Below, piece after piece: positions 49,468 to 61,524 of a DNA stretch of 64,000 nucleotides (positions are counted from its first letter, which is position 1; each line of letters opens with the position of its first letter). Source of the DNA: Membranipora membranacea (lineage: Eukaryota > Bryozoa > Gymnolaemata > Cheilostomatida > Membraniporidae); assembly GCA_914767715.1 (NCBI GenBank), contig OU612071.1, forward strand, positions 25,541,681 to 25,605,680, given 5' to 3'. The translations under genes were made by a program, and so were the position numbers. Below the pieces are notes generated by a model that saw only the letters and a list, made by a program, of their open reading frames with translations, did not search any database and was not told where the DNA came from.

Positions 49468-49590
49468 CTGCAGACGGGGCTTCGCCCCGTACCCTGCTGG
49501 GGGGCTCACACCGCCCCCCCAAACCCCCAGGTGGATGACTCGGGTGCTTCGCACCCTCGAAGCACCACGTTGTGGTGCAGTATCGCCGTA
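49468..49590 (+). repeat. GC-rich triple-hairpin module
   Basis: Three consecutive perfect short hairpins: ACGGGGC-TTC-GCCCCGT, GGGTGC-TTC-GCACCC and GCACCAC-GTT-GTGGTGC, with a G7/C8 block between the first two. The sequence is far more GC-rich than its surroundings. Confidence 0.8.
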
Positions 49591-49822
49591 AAATGGAATC
49601 TCCCTATTTTGTATTTAGACTAGAACTGATAAGATCAGAGACCACCGAAAAGGAGCAAAACTATTCGGCTCAGTTGGACAGATCATAGCTTAGTTCACTC
49701 ATGGTTCACTGGTCAGAGTGAACATATATACGATTCATTTGTCTGTATTTGGAGTTGCTCCCCTGTCCATTGGAGGAAAAACAACTCCGAATTTAAGCAA
49801 ATAGATCAATATTGATCTAGAG

Positions 49823-50568
49823 CATGGGTGGGCAACCTTTTTCTAAAAAAATTCCACATTTTACACAGGCTCAACACAATAAGGCACAACATATCTTTCA
49901 GGTAAAAAATCGGAACCGGAGTAACAACTATGTACAAACTAAAACAGATTTATTTGTAAAAGCTGTGGTATGTTGCAAGGAACTTCAGCTCAACAGAAAT
50001 ACTAATTTAATTAAAAAAATCTTGTGAAGTTTTGCATGTGTATGGAAAAGGGCAGGGTGGGTGTGGGAGGGGTGCTGGCACCCCTCCGCAACGGGGAAGT
50101 TTTTTGCGAATGCCTGTAAAATTAGATGCAATCTGGAACATTTCAGCAATAAAGCAGGAGCATTTGTAACATGTAAACTTGTTGATACTCATCTGCATTT
50201 CTTGTTCAAGGTGACAGATTTGCTAAAAAAACTAATTACTATGATATTAACGAAAATTTTTATTCAAATTTCCAAAGGTCACCGTTCTGGGTTATTTTGA
50301 AAATAAAGCACTTGAAAAAGGAGTTAATACCAATACAGTTAAGATGATTATGTCTAGAAACGGCTTTGGAAGCTACATGCTTAATGCTGAATCGCCACTA
50401 TTTTGAAATATATTGTGCCTACATACTTGAATATCAAGATTACAAAATGCGAGATGGGGATCGAAATTAATGTGTAATATATATCTTTTCAGGCATAAGG
50501 CCACAATCAGCCCGCAAAATATTGTTTATTAGGCCGCACTGGAAAATAGACCAGGTTTCCGACAGCTG
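49823..50568. mobile_element. 746-bp hAT-type non-autonomous element
   Basis: Flanked by the 8-bp direct repeat ATCTAGAG (49815-49822 and 50569-50576). The ends CATGGGTGGGCAACC and, reversed, CAGCTGTCGGAAACC resemble hAT termini, and GGCCGCACT lies 40 bp inside the right end, as in many hAT elements. No transposase frame. Confidence 0.7.
50054..50100 (+). repeat. GC-rich hairpin module (second)
   Basis: GTGGGAGGGGTGCTGG followed by CACCCCTCC forms a stem around GGGGTGC/GCACCCC. It shares the TGTGGGAGGGG lead-in with the third module. Confidence 0.65.
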
Positions 50569-51059
50569 ATCTAGAGGTATGTAGGACTTTTACTTCCACC
50601 CAATAGGAATTAGCGGTGTAAAATTCTAAAATCCGACAATATCTCACAAACACAACTATGTCTGAGAATTAAACCCACAGCTTTTTTTGCAGCCAATTTT
50701 TGCAGCCCATACAACGACACAACAAATTATACAGGCGATTTGGTCTAGATAAAAAATTAACATAATAAGGAGATTGCAATTGCCGCTATCTGAACTTATG
50801 ACAGGCCGTACATGGGCAGCTACTATAAGAGAACTGAATAATAGTATAATCTGTGACAAGTTTGCATGAATGAATGAAAATAATTAACAAATCATAGCAA
50901 TAGCTGCTGTTATTTAAACTCACATTGGAGAAGTGTAAAGCAGATTACATGACAATTATTTTATAAGATAACTCCTAGGAGCACAGAGTTTAACAATGGG
51001 TATATCCAGGGCCGTATATTCTAAAAAATTTCACTCACTGACTTTTTAGAGATAAGCAT

Positions 51060-51150
51060 AATGATCGGTCGCAGCCCGATCCACATGCCGTAGGCGTGGC
51101 GGGGAGGGTGTGGGAGGGGCGCTTTAGCGCCCTCTCACCACAGAAATCTT
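51060..51150 (+). repeat. GC-rich hairpin module (third)
   Basis: GGTGTGGGAGGGGCGC followed by a TTTA loop and GCGCCCTCTC forms a stable stem. A CGGTCGCAGCCCG stem lies just before it. Confidence 0.65.
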
Positions 51151-51295
51151 TGCATATCGGTAGCAAAATAGTGCGAGCAGAGAGGTATTTCGATAGCCCA
51201 CTGAGATGTTGGGTACTTGCAGAAAACAACTCAATAGCAGTAGAAGATTACGGTAAAAATGCTCCAGTTATAAAGCACCCATTTGGAAAAAAATC

Positions 51296-51375
51296 TGATC
51301 TTGTTGAGACTCGAACCCACAACATTCTTATTAAACAGTGAGTACAAGGCAGACGCTCTACACACTGAGCTATTC
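51296..51375 (-). pseudogene. tRNA-like fragment with A and B boxes
   Basis: On the minus strand TAGCTCAGTGTGTAGAGC (A box and D arm), an anticodon-arm start with CTTGTAC, and GGTTCGAGTCT (B box) are present. The 3' half of the anticodon stem does not pair and the acceptor strands do not match, so it is a broken tRNA-Thr-like sequence or a SINE head. Confidence 0.5.
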
Positions 51376-53419
51376 AGCCTGGCTTTGATATCACCTGGTG
51401 CTTTAGTGATTATCCTTTGAACCTTGGAAATTTCTATCAAAGCAGGTGGCTTTGAACCATTGTTACTACTATTAAAGCAGATTTTAAAAGCTTTGACCAG
51501 GCACTAAGGCTTAAATGATTTGCTCAGGTAAGACTGTTCGTTTAGATATTAGCCTTTGAGCCATAGAAATTTCTATTTGAGCAAATTTTAACCATCAACA
51601 TTTCTATTGAAGCAGATTTTACACATTTTGCCCAGGCACTTAGGCTTTATTAAGTTGCACTGATGATTGATTGAGGATTGCACATAGACAAAACATTTTT
51701 ATGCAACCTCATAGACATAGACAAAACTATGTCTATGGGATTGAATAAAAATGGCCAGAAAAAGCCAAAAAACCTGTGCTGGCTGTTGCAAGTTTTCTAT
51801 GTCATAGCATCACCTGCTGTTTTTCATACTAGTCCCAAAGAGAAGATCAGGTATGAATCTAGTTATCTTGACAATAATTGAGGATGGATAGGCAAAACTG
51901 TAGGTGTTTATTGTGTGCAAAAATAGGGCTCAGCTGCCACATAAGTTGTCAGAAGTCCCCTATGAGAGTTGCTTCATGGGCATTACCTTAATACCACCTC
52001 CAAACCTATCGGTTTTTCGGTGGGATTACTTGGCAAGTATGTCTCTCAGAGATAGAAATAACTCTTAGCTCAGTGTCTGTTTTAAGTTGGAGCATACTAC
52101 CTGTAGCTTACTCCATTCTACAACTGTCCTACTGTCTGTTTTCTGCCTACTCTCAGCTGGAAAGGTGCATGCTTCTCTTATCCAACAAATGTCAAACTAG
52201 TATAATATGCGTTCACAAACCCTACCTACCACTCTCTACTAACTCAACTGTACTTATTAAATCTAGAACAAGAGCGTCCACATATCTTAAGGCAGATAGC
52301 CTTTGGTTATGGGTTGTTAGAATCTTTGCCACAATTGTTACGGCAACAATTTCAGGCTTACTATTATCTTCCATTTGCATAAGCTTTAGTATAGTGCCCA
52401 TCAGAGTAGGGAGTTTTTGCGTGAATTATGTCACTAAATCTGCTAATGAAAAGTCAGCTAGCTGTTCCGCCTTTGATTTGTACAGACTAGATAGAGGGTC
52501 CTGTGAGTATGCACTCATCTCTTTTTTTACTTTTGCGCATAAAGAGTCTATCATGAGTTTGCCGTATCCTTGTCCCTGCAACTCATTCTGTAGATACACG
52601 CGGTCGTCGTTCCGAAAGGCTTCAATTAGTTTCACTTCAGAAAAGCTGAGATTCTGCAATAGATGAGAAATAAGTACAAATGTACTTTTTGCTGAAATTC
52701 AATAATTTGGTGCCCTTTTTTGTGGTAAGATACTGAGCATTATAATTAAAAAATTTCTCCTGTTTCGGTTATTTAGTAGGCATAATTGGATTTCGCATTA
52801 ATAACAAGTTGTATATAGCGTAGGGCTGTCCGAACCACTGAAACAATAACAACCCAGCAGTATAATCGAGACACTGGTCAAGATTAAAATTATACGAGTA
52901 CCATCAACAACCAAATTGAGCATAGATACTTTGGTGGTCTGCTATTATATTAGCAATAAGATTTAAGGGTTAGCAAAGATATGTTAGCTCCAACTTGGCT
53001 AAATTGATCTTTCATAGCTATAGTTTTTACAATATTACTTTACGGTTGCACACCCACAACATGTTCACAGACATATGCACAACACCATTTCCACACTACT
53101 ACAAGCCTGTTAGCGGAAAATTTTGCCATTTTTCATACGCATGAAATAGCTAAATATAAGGCTAGCTATCATTTATGCACATACTCTTCTTTACATAGAC
53201 TCCCTCCAAAGCCAGCCAAAGTATAGAGCTAGGTAACATCTGACAACTGGCTCATGATGCAAAGCTCTGGAACCTGGCAGACCAATTTAGCAGCATCAAC
53301 AGCGGAAAGCCAGACAAACACCAAATTCAAGTTGCCACAACCAACATATATTTATAACAAGACCAGTGACCTTATTTTGCTAATAAATTAGTTGCTCACT
53401 TTACTAGATCAATAATGAA

Positions 53420-53572
53420 GCATTTGGCAGAAGCTAAAATGTGCATTGGAAAGAAAATTGATTTTTAATAATCCACTTAAATCCCATCAACAGTCACTCA
53501 CAACTGTGTAGGATTTTACATTGATAATTAATTTTCTTTCCACAGCACATGTCAGCTTTTGCCTATTATGTC
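53420..53572. repeat. Imperfect inverted repeat, about 45-bp arms
   Basis: A left arm containing GGAAAGAAAATT and a right arm containing AATTTTCTTTCC pair, with matching outer blocks (AATGTGC/GCACATG, AGAAGCT/AGCTTTT), around a loop of about 55 nt. It lies in the last intron of the decayed gene. It could be a small MITE. Confidence 0.5.
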
Positions 53573-53807
53573 AAAGATTATAAATACATTGATGTAGGTT
53601 TTAAATACATTGATGTTTGAATCACAGGTGACTGAGAGGGTTTTTATCAAAGGTATGAATGTAGCTGCATATTAGTGTGCAGGTCGCACCATCAGGTAGC
53701 TACCGTGGCCCAGAAAGACGGATAAAATTAAACTTATCTGCTGTGAATTTAATTTAAAAAGGTTTGAGTTGAATTAAACATTTCATTGAATTTAATCAAA
53801 CTTTTCT

Positions 53808-53930
53808 GCATCAAGCTTCTCTGCTCTTCTCTGCTTCTCTGCATCAAACTTTTCTACTCCGCATCAAACTTTCCTCTCTGAATCAAAGTTTTCTACTCTG
53901 AATCAAACTTTTCTACTCTGACTCAACAAC
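53808..53930 (+). repeat. About 20-bp minisatellite, core TCAAACTTTTCTAC
   Basis: Five to six diverged units of the type CTGAATCAAACTTTTCTACT; the first units are rich in CTTCTCTG. Confidence 0.7.
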
Positions 53931-55858
53931 AGGTGCTGCAGTTCTTGCTGCTAAACTTGTCAACAGATACCTTATCCTTACCGCTAGCCATAACTGGATT
54001 CAGTTACTTTCGATGAGAATGTTATTTGAGAAATATTAAAAGCTGACTGGGTTTGGATCGCCCATGAGTTTGTTGGTGTGTGCTTTGACGGAGAGTGTAT
54101 TTTGAAGTCTGTGTTTATATGAAAGGTTTTTAAATACACGTAGCTAAGTCGGAGTGTTGAAATACGTGGTTGAATTAGCTGACCTGAACTCAGACTTCGA
54201 GGTGGCCTGTCATCAGCCTATCTATTACGTCATAACAACAATCATTGTTATCTTACTATGGTGGTGGGATCTGTCAATACTTTTTGTCAATCGTATAATT
54301 CAGGTGAAAAGTCAAGCATATAGCCAATGAAGCATACATATAAAAAGTTAGCCTGTTCAATACCTACCACAGACAGTTGAATGCATCTGGTATTGTCGTC
54401 ACAAAGAGCTGTCAATTAAGTAAAAGTAATAATCATACCAATGCAGGCAACAAGATACACATAATAAAGATATATAGTCCATTTCACAGAATATATGGTA
54501 ATAGTCAGCAGAGCATTTCTGTTATGAATGCGGCAGCTAGATGTATTTCTAATGAGGGCAATCATTTACCATTTCATAGGGATGTTCAGGATCAGATTTT
54601 CTGGAACTTGTTAGGATTGTCTCCATTGACTCCAGGTTATCCTTGAAACTTCCTTGACTTGCAGCAGATGCTGATGGTCCGGCATCAGGTGGAAACTTGA
54701 GTCCTCTTCTTGGCATTGGCATTTTGTGGAAGGATATGTTCTTGTATTGGTCGTTGCTAGTAAAAAATAACATTACAATTTCACTCAATTGAAATAATAT
54801 TTTGATGGGTAATCATGTAAAAAAACAGATTTCTGGCAAATTAATCAAGACTTGATCAATTGGCCAAAATTTTGTGGGCGTTGAACCTATCCATTCTTGA
54901 CATCACAATTTTCTTCTCTCGACCTAATGACTTAGGCTACGCTCACCTAATGATACTGTGTTCCACTAGCCATAGTATATATATATATTTATGTATATAT
55001 ATATACACACCCGGTCATATATATAAGACAATATCATAAAATATGAGCTAGCCACATCACGGTAAAATCCATGTAGTACTAAAAAGGTCTTGTGAATTTA
55101 TCAAGTTGAAACAACTTTTGTACCACTCAGTTTGATAACCACAAAGAGTGAAGCCAGAACCGGTTGTGTTAAAAAAATAGACACAAATAAAATTTGGAGT
55201 ACCAGTAGTCTGGTTGAAACTTACAGCCTCCCCTTCTTTTTGGAACCAGGAAACACTTTCTTCAGAACTTTTCCGAGGGTGAAGAAACTGCAGGTCGTCC
55301 CTAACTTTTTTTCAATCATAACCATGATGGCGTCGCGAGATACCAGAGCTCCTTCATCATATTTAAGGCAGTTGATCAAGACATCCTAAAATAAGCACAT
55401 AATGGTGATAATTATAACAACATCCATGCTAAATGCTATCATGCAGCTTGAATGGAGCTTATTTTTGGTAATTGCTCTAAAAACACATGAAAATTAAAGT
55501 GTGAACCATATCTCTAAGTTAATAAGAATATGGACACTAAAAGGATCATTGCTAGACAATAATCTTGATGTTCTAGTTTTTGGAATGATGAAATATCTAC
55601 AATTAGTTTTGTAACAATCCTGTAAAATATACTCAGTTATTTAAAGTCAAAAATGCTCAGTTGTAATTATCTCCTCCTTACTTTTCCAAAAGCTATCTCC
55701 TTCCTACAGGTTTTAATTCAGAATAACCACATTTGGTCACCTGGATCGTTAGTCAATCAGCTAACTATTCATTTATTTTTTTCTGCAAAAAACTCCAAAT
55801 CTGACAAAAAATCTCTAAGTTCATGTTTTTCTGCTTGGGCAGAACTACACTTCGACAT

Positions 55859-56411
55859 GGTAACTCACAGAGATCTGGTTTTTTTTGGAGCATCAGTTCA
55901 TCACATTATCTAAATGAGTTTTTGAGGGCATGTTTGAAATATTTTTTTATCATATTTAAAATTGCGGTTTACTTTTTCATTACAGTGTTTATTTCATCCA
56001 TCAGTGCAGTGGCAATGTTGCGCAAGGCAGTGCAAAGAGCCTATATAATTGTAGTTTCTATGCCATTGTGTACAGTTTCAAACAAATTTTAATTGCCTTT
56101 TATCAAAGGAGTGGAGCAATTTACAAATGACAATGGAGATGCTATACTGAACTTAAACAAAAGAATATTTCTGTTGATTGATATAAGTTTTCAGTATAGA
56201 TTGTGGTGACCCATCAGACACCCATCAAATTCTATCAGAATGACTATATACCTCAAAATAATTAATCTTCATCATTCTATATACATATTCAGAAATTTCC
56301 AGAATCTATATCCGATTCATACTCTGTTTGTCTTGTAGTATAGTATTGCACTTTTAGCCAGTCAGATCTGCACTTTTAACTCGATAGAATTTTTGATTTA
56401 TATACGCAGCG
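55859..56411. other. No gene recognised
   Basis: AT-rich sequence upstream of the decayed minus-strand gene; no promoter signal is evident. Confidence 0.35.
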
Positions 56412-57713
56412 TTAGATATCTTGTAATTCCTGCTCAGACCAAATATGTTTTCCAACCAGTATTCCAAGCCTGAAACCCCAGTTCTGATACAAAAATTGGC
56501 CCATATTGAGTGTATCCCGTTTTTTTATACCAATTATATTGCACCTAAGATACCATATCATTATTATGTTGAATCAATAGGCTCTAGTGGCTGGCTGCTC
56601 ATAAATTTACATTTTTGAAAACGACCATGATACCTTGTCGACATTCAATGATCCACACTCTCTTTACTCAACAAAACCATGGTCCATGCTTCTAAAAAAG
56701 TGATTCAAGGTTGCGATCACTTCACTCTTGGCTAGCCGGGTAAACCTTCTTCCGGGAGTTATCGCACAATCAAGTAGACGGTGCTCGGGGGAGAGGTGTT
56801 TATGCTATACCATCCTCACTTTGTATGTTTCTATATTCCGAAACATGGTTTGGATTTGGCTTTTTCAGTGGATACTGTTCAACGATAGCATTTTCAAAAT
56901 AGACCCAAATGTTTGAGCTTAAATGTTACACGAATGTCATCCCAATATTTTTATTATTGAAAAACACTAATGTAATTATGCTGGATTCGTATAGGATTAT
57001 GATAACTGTGTGTCTGGAGGGCTAGCCCTAATAAACTTATAATAAACACATAATATTCTTTGTGAAATATTCTGCTGCATTTTCAGTGAGCTGGTATCTC
57101 TGTGGTCGACCTTGGTGTTCAATTTGTACATTTTTTCAAAATCATGCCCTGGGACTGTATCTATACTGCCAGAAGTTATAATGTTGTTACTTTTGAGGAT
57201 TCGGTTAGCCAAACAGGTGGGCTGCCTCAATAAACAACAAATCTGAGATGGCCTCCAAACAAAATTGGAAGCAGTTCGAGCTGGATTAAGATATCAGTTA
57301 GAGCAATTACAGACATTGTTTTCTCAGAGTAAATTTTCTAATCCTTCAAGAAAATCTCATTTGTAAACAACCTGTTGTATTGCAGTCTCTGTCTTTCATT
57401 ACAGGGAAAGAGTTTGTTACCTTTGTGCCTTTCCAAAGGGTTTAAAGGCAATGTAATATTAGAATATCAAAACCTGAGGATAACCTTTGTGTCTCAAGAC
57501 TTGTTGCTTCTTATGATATTTATGTATTAAGGCATTATTAGATCTGATTAAAATTGAAGGTTGATTTAAATCAGACGTCTTGTCACAAGCCACATCCCGG
57601 AGCATAGGCGGCAAGATTTGTTGCCTTAGTGGCCAGGCCGCAATATCTGCGCCAGCTTGCTCTCTGTTTGCTGGCAGGTCGGCGCACACCTGGGTGCCAA
57701 CCAAAGCCCAGTG
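56412..57713 (+). repeat. Tandem duplication, unit 1
   Basis: The block order P-Q-R-S here is repeated as P'-Q'-R'-S' in the next unit. P is 56412-56610, Q about 56610-56785, R 57147-57330 and S 57310-57713. This unit carries a private insertion of about 360 bp between Q and R (56786-57146). The pre-insertion site of the 2.3-kb element, CAATTACAG, is single here at 57304-57312. Minus-strand open frames (for example 57459-57704) are conserved between units but unrecognised. Confidence 0.8.
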
Positions 57714-60700
57714 CTAGATAATTCGTAATTCCTGCTCAGACCAAATATATTTTCCTACCAGTATTCCAAGCCCGAAACCCAGTTCTGATACAAAAATTGG
57801 CCCATATTGAGTGTGCCCGGTTTTTTTATACCAAATTATATTGCATATAAAATATCATATCATATTATGTTGAATCAATAGACTCTAGTGGCTGGCTACT
57901 CATAGGTAATACACCTGTAATTGGGTGAAGGTCAACTTGTTGCACCCATCCTCCAAAATAAAATGATTAGTATGCTGATGACAAATGAGGCTGTAGCCAA
58001 TTCAAAAGCACTGCTATCAGTGATACTGAACCCTGTTAATATTTTCAGGTGTATTTGCAATGGAAATTTATTGAATGAAATTATGAAATTTCTTTTTGCA
58101 AAATCATTTTAGGAAGATCAATGCATACGGTTTGGCTAATGAAAACTAGACCGGAAATGTGTGATAAATGCAATGGTCTTACATATGGGGCCACTGAAAT
58201 ATTATGACAACGAATTTTCAACCCATAGTCACCAATATGGAAGAGCAGAAGTATACCATCATTTTGAGTGGTATGGCTAAAGAATTGAAAGAACCTGAAG
58301 CAGGCCTATTGGGGTGACAAGTCAACATAGTTTGCATGTAAAGCAATGGGGAAATAAATAGAGGTGTTGGACCATATATTTACATTTTTGCAATCGACCA
58401 TGACACCTCGTCGACATTCAATTATCCACACTCTCTTTACTTAACAAAACCATGGTCCATGCTTCTAAAAAGTTATACAAGGTTGCAGTCACTTCACTCT
58501 TGGCTAGCCGGGTAAACCTTCTACCGGGAGTTATTACACAATCAAGTAGAAGATGCCCTGGGACTGCATCTATACTGCAACGAGTTATGATGTTGCTACT
58601 TTTGAGGATTCGGTTAGCCAAACAGGTGGCCTGCCTCAATAAATAACAATTCTGAGATGACCTCCAAACAAAATTGGAAGCAATTCTTCACGCAGTGCAT
58701 TGAAACGATCCAAGTACAATTGAGACCTAAGCTGGATGAAGATATCAGTAAGAGCAATTACAGCGGTAGGTACGAAAAACCGAACCACGAACTCACAAGC
58801 TACGAACCTTTAAAAAACCGAACCTTCAATGTGTCTGATAACATAATTTCGGCCAATGATGTTCTTTGTAACAAAAAGTCAAAACTTTAATGAACAGTTA
58901 TCCTCTCTTGCACTTTGGCAAATGATAGAGGACAACTCCAATCCCAGCAGAGAGTTTGGGACATATGAGCAGGGAGAGTGGGAAGGGAACAGGGAGGGGA
59001 GCAGGGAGTTTGTCCCCGACTGAACAAAGAAGGGGATTTTGTTCTAGAAGAGACACCAGGCTAGATCATCGCCTGAACGATTTCCAGATTGAGACAGAGG
59101 TTCCGGAGAGCTGGGAGCCACCAAGTTCAAACTTAGTGATTATTACCATGGTGGTGCGACTGATCCTGGATAATTGAGTGATTATGCACAAATGCACGCA
59201 GTGATGCTTTTACTTACTAAATGATGCTTGCAGATACTCTGTTTATGTGATCATTGCACTGTTTGAGTGATAAGGTGATCTAATCAGATAACATATTATA
59301 TGCGCATTCAAATAAAGGTAATGGTTCAGAGAAGAGACTGTTGATGGTGTTTACACGTGTATTCAATGAACTTATTTGTATATTATGGTGCCTGAAAAAG
59401 CGGCAAAATGAGAGGCAGAAAAAAAGGCCTGAGGGAATAGTAATGGCTCAGGTGGATTAATACTGAAGTGTGAGCATTCATGGCTGTGAATACACGTGTG
59501 ATGGTAGACCATCGGGGACATAAAGCAGTTCCTATCCAATCGTAGTGGCAATGTACATTGTTAATGACAGTAAGCTAACTATCAAGCCATCACTGTTGCA
59601 TAACAGCTATCACTAGGATTGTGCTGTGACTTCTGGTACTGCGTAACTAAAAAAACAGAAAATATCACATTCAAATTCAAAGAGAAGTGTTTGATATCAT
59701 ATGTCATGATATTATCAGTTAAAATCTAAAACTCACTTTTTGCTCACTGCGCTCTACTCATAGCTTTAGGGCAGCATGAGGCAAGCTCCCCGTTTCTTCA
59801 TTGCCGGTTAATATTATTTGCTTTTTTTATGGCTAGATGGTGACTGGTGAAGCTCACACCACATTACATTATCAATCATGCTCGACTGGGATAAAATGAA
59901 TAATACACCAATTAATTTTGGTACATACCTGACCCAACTTGCAGCTTAATTACTATGTAGTTGTTTTACACGAGGCCGTTTCAGAAGACTAGGATATTAT
60001 CATTATCAGTTTACTCCAGGCCACCACATCTTGAACCTGACTTCGTTACACAGCTATAGTACAGCATGTTAGTCTGACCATCGGACCAAAATAATTTTGT
60101 ATACTGTGGTACGAGTCAGAGAAACCAATAGCTGAGGTTGTAATGAGTAAGGGCCCGCATGGATATCTACAAACACAAGATTTCTTATGTTAGTTATTAC
60201 AGAATATGCAGTTAATATATAGTATTTGCCTAACCACTTTCATACTAGTAGGATCATTTCATAGATGATGAAGCCTGATCAAGCTAATGTAAATTTCAGA
60301 GAGGCAACACTGATCTGATATCTCTTAGAGTAGCACAAAATGCTGTATGTAAGACCTAACAGTTAACAGTTATAGTTATATATATAGTAAATAAGCTCAA
60401 TTTTTTATAGAAGAATTTTAATGTATATTAGAGGTCCTACTTTCCCCCTCATGCTTTGTTTGAAACCAAAGAACAGCCATGAACTTTCAAAACAATATTT
60501 CAAGATAGGCCAACACCCATAGTACATACTTGTTAACTCTGTTGAGAGGTGATGATTCAGGAGGCAGCCTTCTGCTCCTCCTGTGACGAGTCAAAGGGGC
60601 TCCAATTTACTAAACTGTGACCATTTCTAATAAATAAGTGTGGTGTGTCCTCCATTACAGCTTCTGTAGTAGCTCCACATACTTCCATCATTTTCAAACT

Positions 60701-61524
60701 TGCAGGAATATATATAGTCAAACCATTCCTCTCTCCAATGCAAAAGTTCATTCGGATTCATGATGACTAATTTGACAATGGCATCTACTTGGTGTGTACC
60801 AAACTGTGCCATCTTGCTCTCCATAATTTTTCATCAAGTGACCTTGAGCTAGTCAGTGCACCTAGTTAGGGTGCACCTAGTTAGGGTGCAATGAGCACTA
60901 TTAAAAGTCAAAGTTTGATGTCTGTTATATTATTGGTCACTTATCAAAAACATGACATTTCATTGGCTACTGACAATTTGAACTTTGAGCAAATTGATTT
61001 AAGCAGGAGAGGATAATCCTGAGTTCGGTTTTTAGAGGGTTCGTAGTTCGTGAGTTCGTGGTTCGGTTTTTCGTACCTACCCCAATTACAGGCATTGTTT
61101 TCTCAGAGTAAATTTTCTAATCCCTCAAGAAAATCTTATTTGCAAACAACCAGTTGTATTGCAGTCTCTGTCTTTCATTACAGGGAAAGAATTTGTTACT
61201 TTTGTGCCTTTCCAAAGGATTTAAAGGCAATGTAATATCAATGAACTAAACCTTAGTTCATTGGTAATATTAGAATATCAAAACCTGAGGATAACCTTTG
61301 TGTCTCAAGACTTGTTGCTTCTTATGATATTTATGTATTATTGCATTATTACATCTGATTAAAATTGAAAGTTGATTTAAATCAGATGTCTTGTCACAAG
61401 CCACATCCCGGAGCATGGGCGGCGAAATTCGTTGCCTTGTGGCCAGGGCACAATATCTGCGCCAGGTTGCTCTCTGTTTGCAGGCAGGTCGGAGCACACC
61501 TGGCTGTCAACCAAAGCCCAGTCG
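57714..61524 (+). repeat. Tandem duplication, unit 2, with insertions
   Basis: Blocks P' (57714-57905), Q' (58376-58560), R' (58553-58763) and S' (61083-61524) match unit 1. Two private insertions separate them: 57906-58375, without visible inverted ends, and the 2.3-kb element at 58764-61082. Confidence 0.8.
58764..61082. mobile_element. 2.3-kb inverted-repeat element with 9-bp target-site duplication
   Basis: Ends of about 55 bp are inverted copies beginning GGTAGGTACGAAAAACCG and are rich in CGAAC motifs. Flanked by CAATTACAG on both sides (58755-58763 and 61083-61091), which occurs once at the paralogous site 57304-57312. A 9-bp duplication fits a Mutator-like element. No transposase is recognised inside; 60557-60824 minus and 58956-59177 plus are short unrecognised frames. 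Confidence 0.8.

Larger units (their letters stand above)
48211..52041. mobile_element. 3.8-kb hAT-like element with 8-bp target-site duplication
   Basis: The termini are inverted repeats starting CATACTTGCCAAGT, flanked by the perfect 8-bp direct repeat TCTCTCAG (48203-48210 and 52042-52049). An 8-bp duplication and a CA start fit the hAT superfamily. I see no hAT transposase inside, so it is non-autonomous or eroded. It contains a second hAT-like insertion (49823-50568), three GC-rich hairpin clusters and a tRNA-like sequence. The open frame 48617-48892 is unrecognised. Confidence 0.65.
52240..55858 (-). pseudogene. Unrecognised four-exon gene with in-frame stops
   Basis: The exons join in compatible phases on the minus strand: 55858-55682 (ATG, MSKCSSAQAEKHELRDF), 55385-55225 (GALVSRDAIMVMIEKKL), 54756-54570 (MPMPRRGLKFPPDAG, then serine-rich) and 52653 to about 52240 (NLSFSEVKLIEAF; later KLPTLMGTIL and LSALRYVDALVLDL). 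All borders are GT/AG and the phases are 0, 2 and 0. Exon 1 has three in-frame TGA and exon 4 has TAA at 52426-52428 with further stops after 52240. I do not know the family. The exon 4 layout vaguely recalls large uncharacterised families in cnidarians and sponges, some linked to transposons. It is best read as a decayed gene; the 3' end is not defined. The antisense open frame 52073-52666 is a shadow of exon 4. Confidence 0.5.

Noticed and set aside
49468-51150. Bacterial contamination suggested by GC-rich hairpins resembling terminators
   Set aside because: They lie inside elements with eukaryotic-type target-site duplications in AT-rich DNA, with no bacterial genes around.
52073-52666. 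197-residue plus-strand open frame
   Set aside because: Antisense shadow of exon 4 of the minus-strand decayed gene, which has splice signals and phase-consistent neighbours.
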